Shown: positions 35,178 to 43,766, numbered from the stretch's first letter. The stretch is 64,000 bases of DNA from Rhodopseudomonas palustris (GCF_003591005.1 NZ_QYYD01000017.1:62001-126000), one strand, 5' to 3'. Numbers and translations are program-made. Notes: generated from the letters alone by a model not told the origin.

Positions 35178-35768
35178 TTACGCGGCGCGGCGAAGACGCG
35201 GCCGGTCGGCGCGCGCCGGCTTGGCGGCAGCGCCGGTGGCGACGATCAGGCCGGCGGCGCCGTCCAGCGCACCGTCGCGCAGTTCGAGGCCGAGCAGGCG
35301 GTCGCGCTCGAACGGGCCGGGCAGCGCCAGATCGGCCATCTTGTCGGCGGTGAAGCCGAACCGCGCGTAGTAAGGCGCGTCGCCGAGCAGGATCACCGCG
35401 CCGTGGCCGCGCGCCGCCGCTTCGGCCAGTGCCGCACGCATCAGCGCGCCGCCGAGGCCGAACTCGCGGCACGACGAATCGACGGCGAGGGGGCCGAGCA
35501 CGAGTGCGGCCCGGCCCCCTGCGTCGACATGCCAGAGCCGAACGGTGCCGACCAGCCGACCTTGACGGACCGCCGAAAAGGCCAGGCCTTCGGCGGGCGC
35601 GCGTCCATCACGCAAACGCTGGCAGGTGCGCGCATGTCGGCCTTCGCCGAAGCACGCATCGAGCAGGCGCTCACGCGCAGCAATGTCGGAGCTCTTTTCC
35701 GCACGGATCGCGAACGGAACAGCTGCGACGTTCAAGGCAGTCAGGTTGGTGGCGAGAACGTTGGTCAT
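35178..35768 (-). CDS. GNAT family N-acetyltransferase (YhbS-like)
   Basis: The 196-residue protein has the GNAT core. Acetyl-CoA is bound by the segment LAVDSSCREFGLGGALMRAAL near residue 100, a version of the Q/RxxGxG/A loop. The following YYARFGF near residue 137 is typical of the YhbS/COG3153 group. N-terminal residues about 20-60 include the usual helix RERLLDACFG. The C-terminal tail is Ala/Arg-rich. It lies about 200 bases downstream of the ornithine decarboxylase gene on the same strand, with an R1 repeat between, so a polyamine substrate is possible but not shown. Confidence 0.8.
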   Translation of the reverse strand: MTNVLATNLTALNVAAVPFAIRAEKSSDIAARERLLDACFGEGRHARTCQRLRDGRAPAEGLAFSAVRQGRLVGTVRLWHVDAGGRAALVLGPLAVDSSCREFGLGGALMRAALAEAAARGHGAVILLGDAPYYARFGFTADKMADLALPGPFERDRLLGLELRDGALDGAAGLIVATGAAAKPARADRPRLRRAA

Positions 35769-35871
35769 GGCACGTCGATCCCCACGCTGTCCGGCGAACC
35801 GCGCCGGCAGCATGTTGTCAGCAGATAGCGATGTGACGGGGAGAGGCCGGCAAAGCCGGCCTCAATGGTTC

Positions 35872-35926
35872 TGCTCCCTCTCCCGCGCGCGGGAGAGGGC
35901 CGGGGTGAGGGCGACGCGAGTCGCTG
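35872..35926. repeat. GC-rich palindromic repeat, family R1
   Basis: This copy has core CTCTCCCGCGCGCGGGAGAG with GCGC replacing the usual CTTG loop, followed by GGCCGGGGTGAGGGCGACGCG. It lies between the decarboxylase and the acetyltransferase genes. Confidence 0.75.
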
Positions 35927-35970
35927 CCTCACCCTGCTATCCGGCCTCCGCGGCGCGGAGGAGTGGACCG

Positions 35971-37113
35971 TTAGATGTGGTAGGTCCGCAGCGGCGGGAA
36001 GCCGTTGAAGGCCACCGACGAGTAAGTCGACGTATACGCACCGGTGCCTTCGATCAGCAGCTTGTCGCCGATCTCGAGCGTCACCGGCAGCGGGTACGGC
36101 ATCTTCTCGTACATCACGTCGGCCGAATCGCAGGTCGGGCCGGCGAGCACACAGGGCGTCATCTCGGCGCCGTCGTGGCGCGACTTGATGGCGTAGCGGA
36201 TCGACTCGTCCATCGTCTCGGCGAGACCGCCGAACTTGCCGATGTCGAGATAGACCCAGCGGACCTCCTCGTCGTCGCTCTTCTTCGAGATCAGAACGAC
36301 TTCGGTCTCGATCACGCCGGCATTGCCGACCATGCCGCGGCCCGGCTCGATGATGGTCTCCGGGATCTGGTTGCCGAAGTGCTTACGCAGCGCCCGGAAG
36401 ATCGAGCGGCCGTACTGCACCACCGGCGGGACTTCCTTCAGATACTTGGTCGGGAAGCCACCACCCATGTTGACCATCGACAGCGTGATGCCGCGCTCGG
36501 CGCAGTCGCGGAACACGGTCGCGGCCATCGCCAGCGCACGGTCCCACGCCTTCACCTTGCGCTGCTGGGAGCCGACATGGAACGAGATTCCATAGGCTTC
36601 CAGGCCCAGACGCTTGGCGGTGTCGAGCACGTCCACCGCCATCTCCGGATCGCAGCCGAACTTGCGCGACAGCGGCCACTCGGCGCCGGCGCAATCGTAC
36701 AGGATACGGCAGAACACCTTCGACCCGGGGGCCGAGCGCGCGATCTTCTCCACCTCGGCGACACAGTCGACCGAGAACAGGCGAATGCCGAGCTCGAAGG
36801 CGCGCGCGATGTCGCGCTCCTTCTTGATGGTGTTGCCGAACGAGATGCGGTCGGGAGTCGCGCCAGCCGCCATCGCCATCTGGATCTCCTGCACCGAGGC
36901 GCAGTCGAAGCACGAGCCGAGCGAGGCCAGCAGCGACAGCACTTCCGGCGCCGGGTTGGCCTTCACGGCATAGAACACGCGGCTGTCCGGCAGCGCCTTG
37001 GCGAAGCTGGTGAAGTTGTCGCGCACGACGTCGAGGTCGACGACCAGGCACGGCTCGAGATCGAGACCCTGGGTGCGACGGTCGCGCAGAAATTCCCGAA
37101 TACGTTCGGTCAT
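35971..37113 (-). CDS. Ornithine decarboxylase (fold type III)
   Basis: This PLP enzyme would convert ornithine to putrescine in the cytoplasm. It is of the eukaryote-like, alanine-racemase fold found in alphaproteobacteria rather than the large SpeC/SpeF type. The PLP Lys is in FYAVKANP near residue 50, the phosphate loop is VNMGGGFPTKY near residue 220, EPGRGMVGNAG follows, and the catalytic Cys is in GPTCDSADV near residue 325. Length is 380 residues. Lysine may be a second substrate in this family. Putrescine is then used by homospermidine synthase encoded downstream. The start ATG has a GGGAGAG site. A leader of about 470 bases with several hairpins precedes it. Confidence 0.9.
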   Translation of the reverse strand: MTERIREFLRDRRTQGLDLEPCLVVDLDVVRDNFTSFAKALPDSRVFYAVKANPAPEVLSLLASLGSCFDCASVQEIQMAMAAGATPDRISFGNTIKKERDIARAFELGIRLFSVDCVAEVEKIARSAPGSKVFCRILYDCAGAEWPLSRKFGCDPEMAVDVLDTAKRLGLEAYGISFHVGSQQRKVKAWDRALAMAATVFRDCAERGITLSMVNMGGGFPTKYLKEVPPVVQYGRSIFRALRKHFGNQIPETIIEPGRGMVGNAGVIETEVVLISKKSDDEEVRWVYLDIGKFGGLAETMDESIRYAIKSRHDGAEMTPCVLAGPTCDSADVMYEKMPYPLPVTLEIGDKLLIEGTGAYTSTYSSVAFNGFPPLRTYHI

Positions 37114-37580
37114 GGCACTCTCCCAAACGCCCAGCGACGGACGCGTTCAACAGTGACGTCGGCCCGACGACTGCGACGCCGTCACGCGATGGAGGCGCGA
37201 CGAGCGGTCAGCTCGGGAAGACAGATCTGCCGTCGATTGGTTGGGAGTGCTCCCGCCCGCTCGCCTGGCAATGAAGGACAAGCCTCTTCGGTATTCGCGC
37301 TGGCTGATGGAAAGCCAGCAGAGACCAAAAAAGCCCGCTCCGTCGTTGCTTTAAGTCGCGTCCCCCGTTGAGAGCGGGGTGCGCCGGTTCGCCTCCGGCT
37401 GCCGATCACGGTTGCAAGAGAAGAAGTCACCTTCAACGGCATCCCTTGAGAGAGATGCTGGCCGCTTTGATCTGACGATCGAACGACCCTCGGCTTCTTC
37501 ATCCCTTGGCGGCTGTCCGGCCTCTTGTCCGGATACCTACCGATCGACACACGACCACAGGCACGTGCGAAATTGGGCAA
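37114..37580 (-). ncRNA. Long structured leader of the ornithine decarboxylase gene (speF-leader candidate)
   Basis: About 470 bases between a candidate promoter and the decarboxylase ATG lack a convincing gene. Several hairpins can be drawn: CTGGCT/AGCCAG at 37300-37318, CCCCG/CGGGG at 37363-37379, GCCGG/CCGGC at 37383-37399, and a TCCGG/CCGGA pair near 37516-37533. A minus-strand GCGGGCTTTTTTGG tract at about 37325-37338 could act in attenuation. A conserved RNA (speF motif) is known upstream of ornithine decarboxylase genes in alphaproteobacteria; identity with it is inferred from position, not aligned. A 132-residue frame here (37182-37580) has no recognisable protein features. Confidence 0.45.
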
Positions 37581-37585
37581 GACGG

Positions 37586-37614
37586 GAGATAGGTGTTTCA
37601 GTCCGCGTTCGCAA
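37586..37614 (-). promoter_or_regulatory. Candidate sigma-70-type promoter of the ornithine decarboxylase gene
   Basis: On the minus strand TTGCGA (37609-37614) and TATCTC (37586-37591) are spaced by 17 bases. Transcription would begin near 37580, giving the long leader. The boxes match the consensus only moderately. Confidence 0.4.
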
Positions 37615-37641
37615 GGATTTTTTGGGTCGCGCGACGGATTT

Positions 37642-37879
37642 TTCCAACGTCGCCGCGTAGCGTTGCTAATGAGCCACGCGGAAGACGCGCCAACATGAAC
37701 GTCTGTTCAAACTGACTAACAAGTGGTGACGATCGGAGGGGCGGCGCTCGGACCGTCACAATCGCAGAAATAGCTGTGCTGCGGGACTAACTGGCGCGTA
37801 CCAGGTGATATAATGGCGCGGTCGCCAGAGATGAAGATGAAGTTAATCGCTGCGGCCCGCGCATGCGCGGAGTTCTCGC
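37642..37879. other. Gene-free stretch before the small membrane-protein gene
   Basis: About 240 bases between the decarboxylase promoter region and the stop of the small membrane-protein gene. It is moderately AT-richer than the genes. A TATAAT at 37809-37814 has no good -35 partner. I see no repeat or gene. Confidence 0.4.
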
Positions 37880-38134
37880 TCAGCGCTTGAAGAATGGCTC
37901 GATGCGCTGCGCGTTGCGGATGAACGCGGCCATCACCACGACGCCGAGGACGAACAGCACCGCCTGCAGGATGTGGGTCGACATGTCATCGAGCCCGAAC
38001 AGGATCGCCAGCGCCCAGCCGCCGGCGAAAGCAGCGCCGAACACTTCGGCGCCGATCAGGATCGCGGCGCTGATGACGGTGACGACGCTCGGCCAGGCGA
38101 TCTGGCGGGCGGTTGGGGCGGAGGTCTTGCTCAT
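37880..38134 (-). CDS. Small two-helix membrane protein
   Basis: I do not recognise a named family. The 84-residue product has a polar N-terminus and two membrane helices (about residues 14-45 and 54-75), with a short basic end RNAQRIEPFFKR. The layout resembles small inner-membrane proteins common in Rhizobiales. I use ATG 38134, preceded by AGAGGATTTGAG, instead of a start 21 codons upstream. It is divergent from the M3 peptidase gene, so the region 38135-38350 must hold both promoters. Confidence 0.65.
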   Translation of the reverse strand: MSKTSAPTARQIAWPSVVTVISAAILIGAEVFGAAFAGGWALAILFGLDDMSTHILQAVLFVLGVVVMAAFIRNAQRIEPFFKR

Positions 38135-38350
38135 TGGTCTCAAATCCTCTGGGGCGGCGCGCAATCTCTCCGAAAATGGCCGCCGCGGCAAGCGCAAGCC
38201 GATGATCCCCTAAAGTGTCAGCACTTGGGCGGCGACTTGGGCATGGCGGCCTGCGATGAATAATCGCGCGCCAGCCGGGCCCGATGGCGCAAAAAAGCCC
38301 TACCGGGTGCTATATGTTCGCAAGTCGCGACGCCAACGCAGGATTCCTTG

Positions 38351-40441
38351 ATGTCTGAAAGCTCCGGACCGATTGCCGCAGCCCCGCGCGCGGACAATCC
38401 GCTGCTCGATGCCTGGACCACGCCATTCGAAACCCCGCCGTTCACCGCCATCGCGCCGGAGCATTTCCTGCCAGCGTTTGAGCAGGCCTTTGCGGACCAT
38501 GCGGCCGAGATTGCGGCCATCACCCACGATCCGTCCGAGCCGGATTTTGACAACACCATCACGGCGCTGGAGCGCTCCGGGAAGCTGCTGAACAAGGTCG
38601 CGGCGGTGTTCTACGACCTGGTGTCGGCGCACTCCAATCCGGCGCTGCTCGAGATCGACAAGGACGTGTCGCTGCGGATGGCGCGGCACTGGAATCCGAT
38701 CATGATGAACGCGGTGCTGTTCGGCCGCATCGCGGCGCTGCGCGACAAGCGCAATGAGCTGAACCTGACGCCCGAGCAGCAGCGGCTGCTGGAGCGCACC
38801 TATACCCGCTTCCACCGCTCCGGCGCCGGCCTCGATGACGCCGCTAAGGCGCGGATGGCCGAGATCAACGAGCGCCTGGCGCAGCTCGGCACCAGCTTCA
38901 GCCACCATCTGCTTGGCGACGAGCAGGAGTGGTTCATGGAGCTCGGCGAAGGGGACACCGAAGGCCTGCCGGAGAGCTTCGTCGCCGCCGCCAAGGCGGC
39001 CGCGGAGGAGCGCGGCCTGCCCGGCAAGGCGGTGATCACGCTGTCGCGTTCCTCGGTCGAGCCGTTCCTGAAGATGTCGAGCCGCCGCGACTTGCGCGAG
39101 AAGGTGTACCGCGCCTTCATCGCCCGCGGCGACAACGGCAACGCCAACGACAACAACGCGCTGATCGGCGAGATCTTGAGCCTGCGCGAAGAGAGCGCCA
39201 AGCTGCTCGGCTATCCGACCTTCGCGGCCTATCGGCTCGCCGATTCGATGGCCAAGACGCCGGAAGCCGTGCGCGGCCTGCTCGAGCGCGTCTGGAAGCC
39301 GGCACGGGCCCGCGCGCTCGCCGACCGCGACGCGCTGCAGGAATTGGTCACCGAAGAGGGCGGCAACTTCAAGCTGGCGCCGTGGGACTGGCGCTATTAC
39401 GCCGAGAAGCTGCGCCAGCGCCGCGCCAATTTCGACGACGCCGCGATCAAGCCGTATCTGTCGCTCGACAACATGATCGCCGCGTCGTTCGACACCGCCA
39501 CGCGGCTGTTCGGCGTCACCTTCGAAGAGCGCAAGGACGTGCCGGTGTGGCACCCTGACGTCCGCGTCTGGGAGGTCAAGGATGCAGACGGCGGCCATCG
39601 CGGGCTGTTCTATGGCGATTACTATGCCCGTCCGTCGAAGCGCTCCGGCGCCTGGATGACCTCGCTGCGCGACCAGCAGAAGCTCGACGGCAATGTCGCG
39701 CCGCTGATCATCAACGTCTGCAACTTCGCCAAGGGCTCGGAGGGCGAGCCGTCGCTGCTGTCGCCCGACGATGCCCGCACGCTGTTCCATGAATTCGGCC
39801 ACGGCCTGCACGGCATGCTGAGCGACGTCACCTATCCGTCGCTGTCGGGCACATCCGTATTCACCGACTTCGTCGAGCTGCCGTCGCAGCTCTATGAGCA
39901 CTGGCAGGAGCAGCCGCAGGTGCTGCAGCAGTTTGCCCGTCACTATCAGACCGGCGAGCCGCTGCCCGACGATCTCCTGAAGCGCTTCATCGCCGCGCGA
40001 AAATTCAACCAGGGCTTTGCCACCGTGGAGTTCGTGTCGTCGGCGCTGCTCGACCTCGAATTCCACACCCAGCCGGCCGCGAGTGTCGGCGATGTGAAGG
40101 AATTCGAGCAGCGCGAACTCGCCAAGATCGGCATGCCCGAGGAGATCGCGCTGCGCCACCGGCCGACCCAGTTCGGCCACATCTTCTCCGGCGATCACTA
40201 CGCCTCCGGCTACTACAGCTACATGTGGAGCGAGGTGATGGATGCCGACGCGTTCGGCGCCTTCGAAGAGGCCGGCAACATCTTCGATTCCGCCGTCGCC
40301 AAGCGGCTGCGCGACGACATCTACGCCTCCGGCGGCTCGCGCGATCCCGAGGAAGCCTACATCGCCTTCCGCGGCCGCGCCCCCGAGCCCGACGCCCTGC
40401 TGCGCCGCCGCGGCCTGCTCGACACGCCGGAGGCTGCGTAG
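38351..40441 (+). CDS. M3 family metallopeptidase (Dcp / oligopeptidase A type)
   Basis: This zinc peptidase degrades short peptides in the cytoplasm. The active-site motif TLFHEFGHGLHGML near residue 480 contains HExxH, and the third ligand Glu lies about 26 residues later in FTDFVELPSQ. The C-terminal substrate-binding Tyr/Gly loop is HYASGYYSYMWSEV near residue 620. Length (696 residues) fits Dcp and OpdA. No signal peptide is present. ATG 38351 is chosen over the adjacent in-frame TTG; AGGA precedes it. Whether it acts as a carboxydipeptidase (Dcp) or an endopeptidase (OpdA/PrlC) cannot be decided from the sequence, though the domain organisation is nearer Dcp. Confidence 0.9.
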   Translation: MSESSGPIAAAPRADNPLLDAWTTPFETPPFTAIAPEHFLPAFEQAFADHAAEIAAITHDPSEPDFDNTITALERSGKLLNKVAAVFYDLVSAHSNPALLEIDKDVSLRMARHWNPIMMNAVLFGRIAALRDKRNELNLTPEQQRLLERTYTRFHRSGAGLDDAAKARMAEINERLAQLGTSFSHHLLGDEQEWFMELGEGDTEGLPESFVAAAKAAAEERGLPGKAVITLSRSSVEPFLKMSSRRDLREKVYRAFIARGDNGNANDNNALIGEILSLREESAKLLGYPTFAAYRLADSMAKTPEAVRGLLERVWKPARARALADRDALQELVTEEGGNFKLAPWDWRYYAEKLRQRRANFDDAAIKPYLSLDNMIAASFDTATRLFGVTFEERKDVPVWHPDVRVWEVKDADGGHRGLFYGDYYARPSKRSGAWMTSLRDQQKLDGNVAPLIINVCNFAKGSEGEPSLLSPDDARTLFHEFGHGLHGMLSDVTYPSLSGTSVFTDFVELPSQLYEHWQEQPQVLQQFARHYQTGEPLPDDLLKRFIAARKFNQGFATVEFVSSALLDLEFHTQPAASVGDVKEFEQRELAKIGMPEEIALRHRPTQFGHIFSGDHYASGYYSYMWSEVMDADAFGAFEEAGNIFDSAVAKRLRDDIYASGGSRDPEEAYIAFRGRAPEPDALLRRRGLLDTPEAA

Positions 40442-40475
40442 GTGATGGCTGTGTTGTCCGGTCAGTTCTCCACGC

Positions 40476-40591
40476 CGTCATTGCGAGCGAAGCGAAGCAA
40501 TCCAGCTCCGTGCACTGGGCTGGATTGCTTCGTCGCGGAGCCTGTGCCCGGACAGCGCGCAGCGCTGATCCGGGTGCTCCTCGCAATGACG
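40476..40591. repeat. Palindromic repeat, family R3, reaching into the DUF1007 gene start
   Basis: The element runs from CGTCATTGCGAGCG to CCTCGCAATGACG. It has the inner hairpin GAAGCAATCCAG / CTGGATTGCTTCG plus an extra module GAGCCTGTGCCCGG..GATCCGGGTGCTCC. Its last ATG (40586) is in frame with the downstream gene. Confidence 0.85.
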
Positions 40592-41218
40592 AAACGCGTG
40601 GTGATGGGGCTTATCGTCACCGTTGGTCTCGGCCTCACAGCCGCCCACGCCCATCCCCACGTCTGGATCACCGCCACCAGCGAACTGGTCTACGCACAGG
40701 ACGGCTCGTTCACCGGTGTCCGCCACGCCTGGGCGTTCGACGACATGTTCTCGACCTACGCGTTGCAGGGCATCGAGACCAAACAGAAGGGCGTGTTCAC
40801 CCGCGAGGAACTGGCGCCGCTGGCGCAGACCAATGTCGAATCGCTGAAGGAGTTCGCCTATTTCACCTTCGCCAAGGTGGCTGGCAAGAAGCAGAAATTC
40901 GGCGAGCCGGTCGATTACTATCTGTCCCACAAGGACGGCGTGCTGACGCTGCACTTCTTCCTGCCGCTGAAGGCGCCGGTGAAGAGCCCCGAGCTCGCCG
41001 TCGAAGTGTTCGATCCGAGCTACTTCATCGACTTCACCTTCGCCGAGAAGGACCCGATCAAGCTCGCCGGCGCGCCGGCCGGCTGCGCGCTGAAATTCGA
41101 GCGCCCCAATGACGGCACCGCGACCGCGCAGCGGATGAGCGAGGACAACTTCATGAACGGCGACAACTCGAACTACGGCGCGATGTTCGCCAACAAGGTC
41201 GAGGTGAAGTGCCCGTGA
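40586..41218 (+). CDS. DUF1007 family periplasmic protein
   Basis: DUF1007 proteins are secreted partners found next to NicO-type nickel/cobalt transporters. After a signal peptide (about residues 1-23, cleavage near AHA) comes HPHVWITATSELVY, the conserved His-Pro-His start of the domain. A typical WAFDDMFSTYALQG follows, then FFLPLKAPV. The terminal HPHVW would sit at or near the mature N-terminus and may bind metal. The next gene encodes the transporter. The start is uncertain: ATG 40586 lies in the end of a palindromic repeat, ATG 40604 six codons later also leaves a workable signal peptide, and neither has a clear ribosome-binding site. Confidence 0.85.
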   Translation: MTKRVVMGLIVTVGLGLTAAHAHPHVWITATSELVYAQDGSFTGVRHAWAFDDMFSTYALQGIETKQKGVFTREELAPLAQTNVESLKEFAYFTFAKVAGKKQKFGEPVDYYLSHKDGVLTLHFFLPLKAPVKSPELAVEVFDPSYFIDFTFAEKDPIKLAGAPAGCALKFERPNDGTATAQRMSEDNFMNGDNSNYGAMFANKVEVKCP

Positions 41219-41267
41219 CGGAGCCGAGACGCGTCATCACGTCGGATGGTCAGCACCGAGCCAGCCC

Positions 41268-41386
41268 CGTCATTGCGAGCGCAGCGAAGCAATCCAGAAG
41301 CCCCGCGCACGGCGCTGGATTGCTTCGTCGCGGAGCCTGTACTCGGACGGCGCGAAGCGCCGATCCGGGTGCTCCTCGCAATGACG
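41268..41386. repeat. Palindromic repeat, family R3, upstream of the NicO gene
   Basis: This copy runs from CGTCATTGCGAGCG to CCTCGCAATGACG and contains the same extra module as the 40.5-kb copy (GAGCCTGTACTCGG..GATCCGGGTGCTCC). It is open in all the frames needed to make the downstream gene look about 70 codons longer than it is. Confidence 0.85.
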
Positions 41387-41415
41387 CGGAGGGGTGGTCG
41401 CCTCGCGCCTTAGTC

Positions 41416-42561
41416 ATGCTCTGCGTCGCCCTGCTCGCCGCTAGCCTGTTCGCCGACGCCTCCCTGCACGCCGCCTTGGCGCAGAATCCGTTCGGCGCCC
41501 CGAAATCGGCGCCTGAGCCGCAGGCGGGTGGGGTGATCGGCTGGCTGCTGGCGCAGCAGTCGGCGTTCTACAAGCAGATGTCGGCGACGATCCGTGCCGC
41601 CAAGGCGGACGGCAGCGCGGTGTGGACGCTGCTCGGCATCTCGTTCGCCTACGGCATCTTCCACGCCGCCGGCCCTGGCCACGGCAAGGCGGTGATTTCG
41701 TCCTACATGATCGCCAATGAGGAAACCGCGCGGCGCGGCATCGTGCTGTCGTTCGTGTCGGCGATGCTGCAGGCGCTGGTCGCGGTGCTGATCGTCGGCG
41801 TCTGCGCCTGGCTGCTCAACGCCACGGCGAAGACAATGTGCAGCGCCGAGCGCGTCATCGAGATCGCCAGCTATGGCCTGATCGCGGCGTTCGGCGCGCG
41901 GCTGGTATGGAGCAAGGGCGGCGGCTTCTTCCGCGCGCTGAGTGCGACCCGCCGCCCCGGCCTCGCGCTCGCCCCGGCGCCGGCACATGCGGGGCACGGC
42001 CACGAGCACGCGCATCATGACCATGATCATCATCACGGTCACGACCACAGCCATGCCTTGCAGGCCCATGCCGGCCACGACCATCACCACGGTCACGACC
42101 ATCATCCCAGTCATGACCACGGCCACGCTCACCAGGATCATGATCACCATCACGCTGCTGGTGAAGCCTGCGACCATTGCGGCCATTCGCACGGTCCGGA
42201 GCCGGCGGAACTCGCCGGTCCCGGCGGCTGGCGGCGTGGGCTCGGGGCGGTGCTGACGGTCGGCATTCGGCCGTGTTCGGGTGCAATCCTGGTCCTGGTG
42301 TTCGCGCTTGCTCAGGGGCTGTTCTGGGCCGGCGTCGCCGCCACCTTCATGATGGGGCTCGGCACCTTCATCACGGTGGCGGCCATCGCCAGCATCGCGG
42401 TTTCGGCCAAGGGCCTGGCCAAGCGGCTGTCGGCCGGTCAGGCCGGCGGCGGCGCGCTGGTGATGCGCGGCATCGAATTCGGCGCCGCCGGACTGGTGCT
42501 GCTGTTCGGCATCGGGCTTCTCCTGGGCTATGTGGCGGCCGAACGCGTGACCTGTCTTTAA
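41416..42561 (+). CDS. NicO-family nickel/cobalt transporter with His-rich loop
   Basis: This 381-residue protein belongs to the NicO/RcnA-like family. After a signal-like N-terminus (to about residue 24) come helices with the family motif FHAAGPGHGKAVISSY near residue 85. A large loop (about residues 190-255) is dominated by His, Asp and Gly (HEHAHHDHDHHHGHDHSHAL and repeats). The late segment TVGIRPCSGAILVLVFALAQG is the second signature. It would move nickel or cobalt ions across the inner membrane, probably outward. DUF1007 upstream is the usual partner. The real start is ATG 41416; the region before it is a palindromic repeat that happens to stay open. Confidence 0.88.
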   Translation: MLCVALLAASLFADASLHAALAQNPFGAPKSAPEPQAGGVIGWLLAQQSAFYKQMSATIRAAKADGSAVWTLLGISFAYGIFHAAGPGHGKAVISSYMIANEETARRGIVLSFVSAMLQALVAVLIVGVCAWLLNATAKTMCSAERVIEIASYGLIAAFGARLVWSKGGGFFRALSATRRPGLALAPAPAHAGHGHEHAHHDHDHHHGHDHSHALQAHAGHDHHHGHDHHPSHDHGHAHQDHDHHHAAGEACDHCGHSHGPEPAELAGPGGWRRGLGAVLTVGIRPCSGAILVLVFALAQGLFWAGVAATFMMGLGTFITVAAIASIAVSAKGLAKRLSAGQAGGGALVMRGIEFGAAGLVLLFGIGLLLGYVAAERVTCL

Positions 42562-42728
42562 CCAGCCGGTCGTAACTTCGGGGATGTCCCGGAGACGCGG
42601 CGCCGCACCCGTTGTGAATCGGCGATCGAACCCCAACTACCGAGTCGTGCGACCGCGTTGACCGCAGATCCCGCAGTCACCGCGTCGTCTTGACAACGAT
42701 AGGCCAAAGCGCGAAGCCAACCAGCATC

Positions 42729-43766
42729 ATGACGGTGATTGTACCCCTCCACGGCCCCGCGCCCGTTCCGGCCCCCGCGCCCGAGCGCGTCGGCGTGCTG
42801 CTGGTCAATCTCGGCACCCCCGACACCTGCGACACCAAGGGCGTGCGGGTCTATCTGCGCGAGTTCCTGTCGGACCCGCGGGTGATCGAGAACCAGGGCA
42901 TCTTCTGGAAGCTGGCGCTCAACGGCATCATTTTGAACACCCGTCCGGCCCGCAAGGCCAAGGACTACCAGAAGATCTGGAACACCGACAAAAACGAATC
43001 CCCGCTCAAGACCATCACCCGCGCACAGGCCGAGAAGCTCGGCGCTTCGCTGGCCGGCCGCAGCCATCTGGTGGTGGATTGGGCGATGCGCTACGGCAAT
43101 CCGTCGATGCGCGACCGTATCGAGGCGCTGGTGCGCCAGGGCTGCTCGCGCCTCCTGGTGGTGCCGCTATATCCGCAATATTCCGCCGCCACCTCGGCCA
43201 CAGTGTGCGACCAGGCGTTCCGCGTGCTGCGTGAGCTCCGCGCGCAGCCGACGCTGCGGGTGACGCCGCCGTATTTTCGCGACGTCGCCTATATCGACGC
43301 GCTGGCGAACTCGATCAACAAGCACCTCGCCACGCTGCCGTTCGAGCCCGAGCTGATCGTGGCGTCGTTCCACGGCATGCCGCAGGCCTATATCGAGAAG
43401 GGCGATCCGTATCAGTCGCAATGCGTCGCCACCGTCGAGGCGCTGCGCGAACGGATGGGGCTCGACGACAAGAAGTTGCTGTTGACCTTCCAGTCCCGCT
43501 TCGGCTTCGATCAGTGGCTGCAGCCCTACACCGACAAGACCATCGAGAAGCTCGCCAAGGACGGCGTCCGCAAGCTCGCGGTGGTGATGCCGGGCTTCGC
43601 CGCCGACTGCCTCGAGACGCTGGAAGAAATCGCGCAAGAGAACGCCGAGATCTTCATGCACAATGGCGGCGAGGAATTCTCCGCCATCCCCTGCCTCAAC
43701 GACAGCGACGACGGCATCGACGTCATTCATCAGCTCGTGGTGCGCGAGCTGCAAGGCTGGTTGTAG
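42729..43766 (+). CDS. hemH: Ferrochelatase
   Basis: The enzyme inserts ferrous iron into protoporphyrin IX, the last step of haem synthesis. Family landmarks are VGVLLVNLGTPDTCD near residue 20, VVPLYPQYSAATSATV near residue 145, the catalytic His in IVASFHGMPQAYIEKGDPY near residue 215, and the acidic site VVMPGFAADCLETLEEI near residue 290. Length (345 residues) is typical of proteobacterial ferrochelatase. A 13-codon longer version from a TTG at 42690 is possible; ATG 42729 is simpler. The first enzyme of the pathway (hemA) is 22 kb away on the other strand. Confidence 0.94.
   Translation: MTVIVPLHGPAPVPAPAPERVGVLLVNLGTPDTCDTKGVRVYLREFLSDPRVIENQGIFWKLALNGIILNTRPARKAKDYQKIWNTDKNESPLKTITRAQAEKLGASLAGRSHLVVDWAMRYGNPSMRDRIEALVRQGCSRLLVVPLYPQYSAATSATVCDQAFRVLRELRAQPTLRVTPPYFRDVAYIDALANSINKHLATLPFEPELIVASFHGMPQAYIEKGDPYQSQCVATVEALRERMGLDDKKLLLTFQSRFGFDQWLQPYTDKTIEKLAKDGVRKLAVVMPGFAADCLETLEEIAQENAEIFMHNGGEEFSAIPCLNDSDDGIDVIHQLVVRELQGWL

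Noticed and set aside
37182-37580. A 132-codon minus-strand frame in the decarboxylase leader
   Set aside because: No domain, no good start signal, and composition unlike neighbouring genes. The region is better explained as a structured leader.
37809-37814. A TATAAT box in the gap before the small membrane-protein gene
   Set aside because: No acceptable -35 partner at 16-18 bases, and on the plus strand no gene follows it.
38300-40198. A 632-codon minus-strand frame antisense to the M3 peptidase gene
   Set aside because: Composition (Arg, Gln, Val, His heavy) is that of a GC-driven shadow frame, and the opposite strand encodes a full M3 peptidase with HExxH.
42690-42718. TTGACAACGATAGG upstream of ferrochelatase as an FNR box
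   Set aside because: Only the left arm resembles the consensus; the right arm (ATAGG) does not match ATCAA.
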